A stretch of DNA of 7,283 nt. Source: an uncultured Selenomonas sp. Its GTDB lineage: Bacteria > Bacillota > Negativicutes > Selenomonadales > Selenomonadaceae. Below the pieces are notes generated by a model. That model made no database searches. It was not told the origin of the DNA and worked only from the letters and a program-made list of their open reading frames with translations. Below, piece after piece: positions 6,133 through 7,283 of this stretch (positions within the stretch are counted from its first letter, which is position 1; each line of letters opens with the position of its first letter). A program made the position numbers and the translations under genes. The stretch is taken from assembly GCA_938045435.1 (NCBI GenBank), contig CALIBA010000037.1:1-7283 (forward strand), read 5' to 3'.

Positions 6133-7281
6133 TTACAGGCGGCGTGCGCCGTCCGCAATATTCGCCACATAGAAGCTCGGTGCATAGCCGATCTTCGCCG
6201 TATACGCCTCTGCAACATTCTTCTCGAATGCGGGGATTGCCTCGTCGCGCACAATGCTGACCGTGCAGCCTGCAAAGCCGCCGCCCGTCATGCGCGAGCC
6301 GAGCACGCCCTCCTGCTGCCACGCAAGTTCCGCGAGCGTATCCAGCTCCAGCCCCGTCACCTCGTAGTCGTCACGCAGGGAGACGTGGGAGTCGTTCATC
6401 AGCGCACCGAAACGCTTCACATCGTTATTCTCAAGCGCCTCCACCGCTTCGAGCGTGCGGCGGTTCTCGTAGACCGCATGGCGTGCGCGTCTGCGCTCGA
6501 CCTCATCCTCGATTACAGCGGCATTCTCGTCGAACTCCGCGTTTGTCAGCTCGCCGAGCGACTTGATCGCCTTCACCTTCTGCAGAGCCTTGAGGGCTGC
6601 CTCGCTCTGCATCCGACGCTCGTTGTACGCCGAGGTGACAAGGCTGTGCGCCTTGTTTGTATTCGTGATGACAATGCTGCAGCCCTTGAGATCGAGCTTG
6701 CTGTAACGATATTCAAGGGTATTGCAGTCGAGAAGGATTGCACAGTCCTTCTTCCCCATGCCAACGGCGAACTGATCCATGATGCCGCAGTTCATGCCGA
6801 CAAAGATATTTTCTGCCTTCTGTGCGAGCTTCACGAGTTCCACCATGTCGATGCCAAGCCCGAGTTCGTCGTTCAGGATAACCGCCATCAGCACCTCGAT
6901 GGATGCCGAGGAAGAGAGTCCCGCACCGTTCGGGAGATTGCCGTAGAACAGAATGTCAAAGCCGTGCGCCGCTGCGTGTCCCGCATCCTCCATCATGCGC
7001 ACAACACCGATGGGGTAGTTCGCCCAGCCATAGGCATCCGTCTTCACCGCGCCGTGCATGGGGAACTCCACCACGCCCTGCTCCGGCAAATTCATCGAGT
7101 AGAGCCGCGACACGCCGTCCGTGCGCGGTGCAACGAGCGCATACGTACCGAGCGAGATCGCGCACGGGAAGACATGGCCGCCGTTGTAGTCCGTATGCTC
7201 GCCGATGAGATTCACGCGTCCCGGTGAGAAATACGCATGCGTTTCAGCTGCGCCGAACTTCTCCCGAAACACCTCGTTCAT
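6133..7281 (-). CDS. galK: Galactokinase (first few residues may lie beyond the right edge)
   Basis: GalK transfers phosphate from ATP to C1 of alpha-D-galactose, the entry step of the Leloir pathway. It is a GHMP kinase with all three family motifs. The galactokinase signature GRVNLIGEHTDYN is at 21-33 (R22 equivalent to catalytic Arg28 of E. coli), the phosphate-binding loop GAGLSSSAS is at 119-127, and GSRMTGGGFAGC is at 328-339. CGIMDQ (165-170) supplies the catalytic base D169. From the first in-window ATG (7281) the protein is 382 residues, complete at the C-terminus. Compared with E. coli GalK it is about six residues short before the signature motif. Only two bases remain upstream, so the true start may be just outside the window and no ribosome binding site can be assessed. 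It is the promoter-proximal gene in view. Confidence 0.96.
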   Translation of the reverse strand: MNEVFREKFGAAETHAYFSPGRVNLIGEHTDYNGGHVFPCAISLGTYALVAPRTDGVSRLYSMNLPEQGVVEFPMHGAVKTDAYGWANYPIGVVRMMEDAGHAAAHGFDILFYGNLPNGAGLSSSASIEVLMAVILNDELGLGIDMVELVKLAQKAENIFVGMNCGIMDQFAVGMGKKDCAILLDCNTLEYRYSKLDLKGCSIVITNTNKAHSLVTSAYNERRMQSEAALKALQKVKAIKSLGELTNAEFDENAAVIEDEVERRRARHAVYENRRTLEAVEALENNDVKRFGALMNDSHVSLRDDYEVTGLELDTLAELAWQQEGVLGSRMTGGGFAGCTVSIVRDEAIPAFEKNVAEAYTAKIGYAPSFYVANIADGARRL

Positions 7282-7283
7282 CT

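Noticed and set aside
5098..7227. 709-codon plus-strand open frame
   Set aside because: It is in antisense register to both galE and galK, which carry full catalytic motifs. It has the same biased composition and no domain, so it is a shadow frame.

Overview
The window carries one compact galactose-utilisation operon, entirely on the minus strand, and the first 43 codons of an unrelated purine gene downstream of it. Read in the direction of transcription (right to left), the order is galK (galactokinase, running to the right edge), galE (UDP-glucose 4-epimerase), galT (class II galactose-1-phosphate uridylyltransferase), a LacI/GalR-family repressor, and a cytoplasmic GH36 alpha-galactosidase. 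A rho-independent terminator at 271-300 closes the operon. An AT-rich spacer follows, and then the 5' end of purL (phosphoribosylformylglycinamidine synthase) begins at 131 and runs off the left edge.

The gene spacings are short (17 or 18, 16, 15 and 29 bases, left to right across galK-galE-galT-galR-aga). Each internal gene has a purine-rich Shine-Dalgarno sequence and none of these gaps has room for a promoter. The five genes therefore look like one transcript started from a promoter upstream of galK, outside the window. Together they form a complete route from alpha-galactosides to UDP-glucose and glucose-1-phosphate. The alpha-galactosidase releases galactose inside the cell, GalK phosphorylates it, GalT exchanges it onto UDP, GalE epimerises UDP-galactose back to UDP-glucose, and the repressor presumably senses galactose or a derivative. 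No transporter, mutarotase or beta-galactosidase is present here.

The organism is probably a GC-rich member of the Firmicutes in the broad sense, with Negativicutes such as Selenomonas a reasonable guess. This rests on the class II GalT (typical of Firmicutes and relatives), the AgaA-type GH36 enzyme, the single-chain type of PurL N-terminus, strong GGAGG-type ribosome binding sites, and high GC coding sequence. The genus is inference.

I see no mobile element, CRISPR array, tRNA or rRNA, and no convincing undescribed system. The points most worth a second look are the predicted enzyme specificities (the GalE gate residue and the GalA-type residues in the alpha-galactosidase), the repressor placed inside the operon, and the codon-usage contrast that creates very long antisense open frames.
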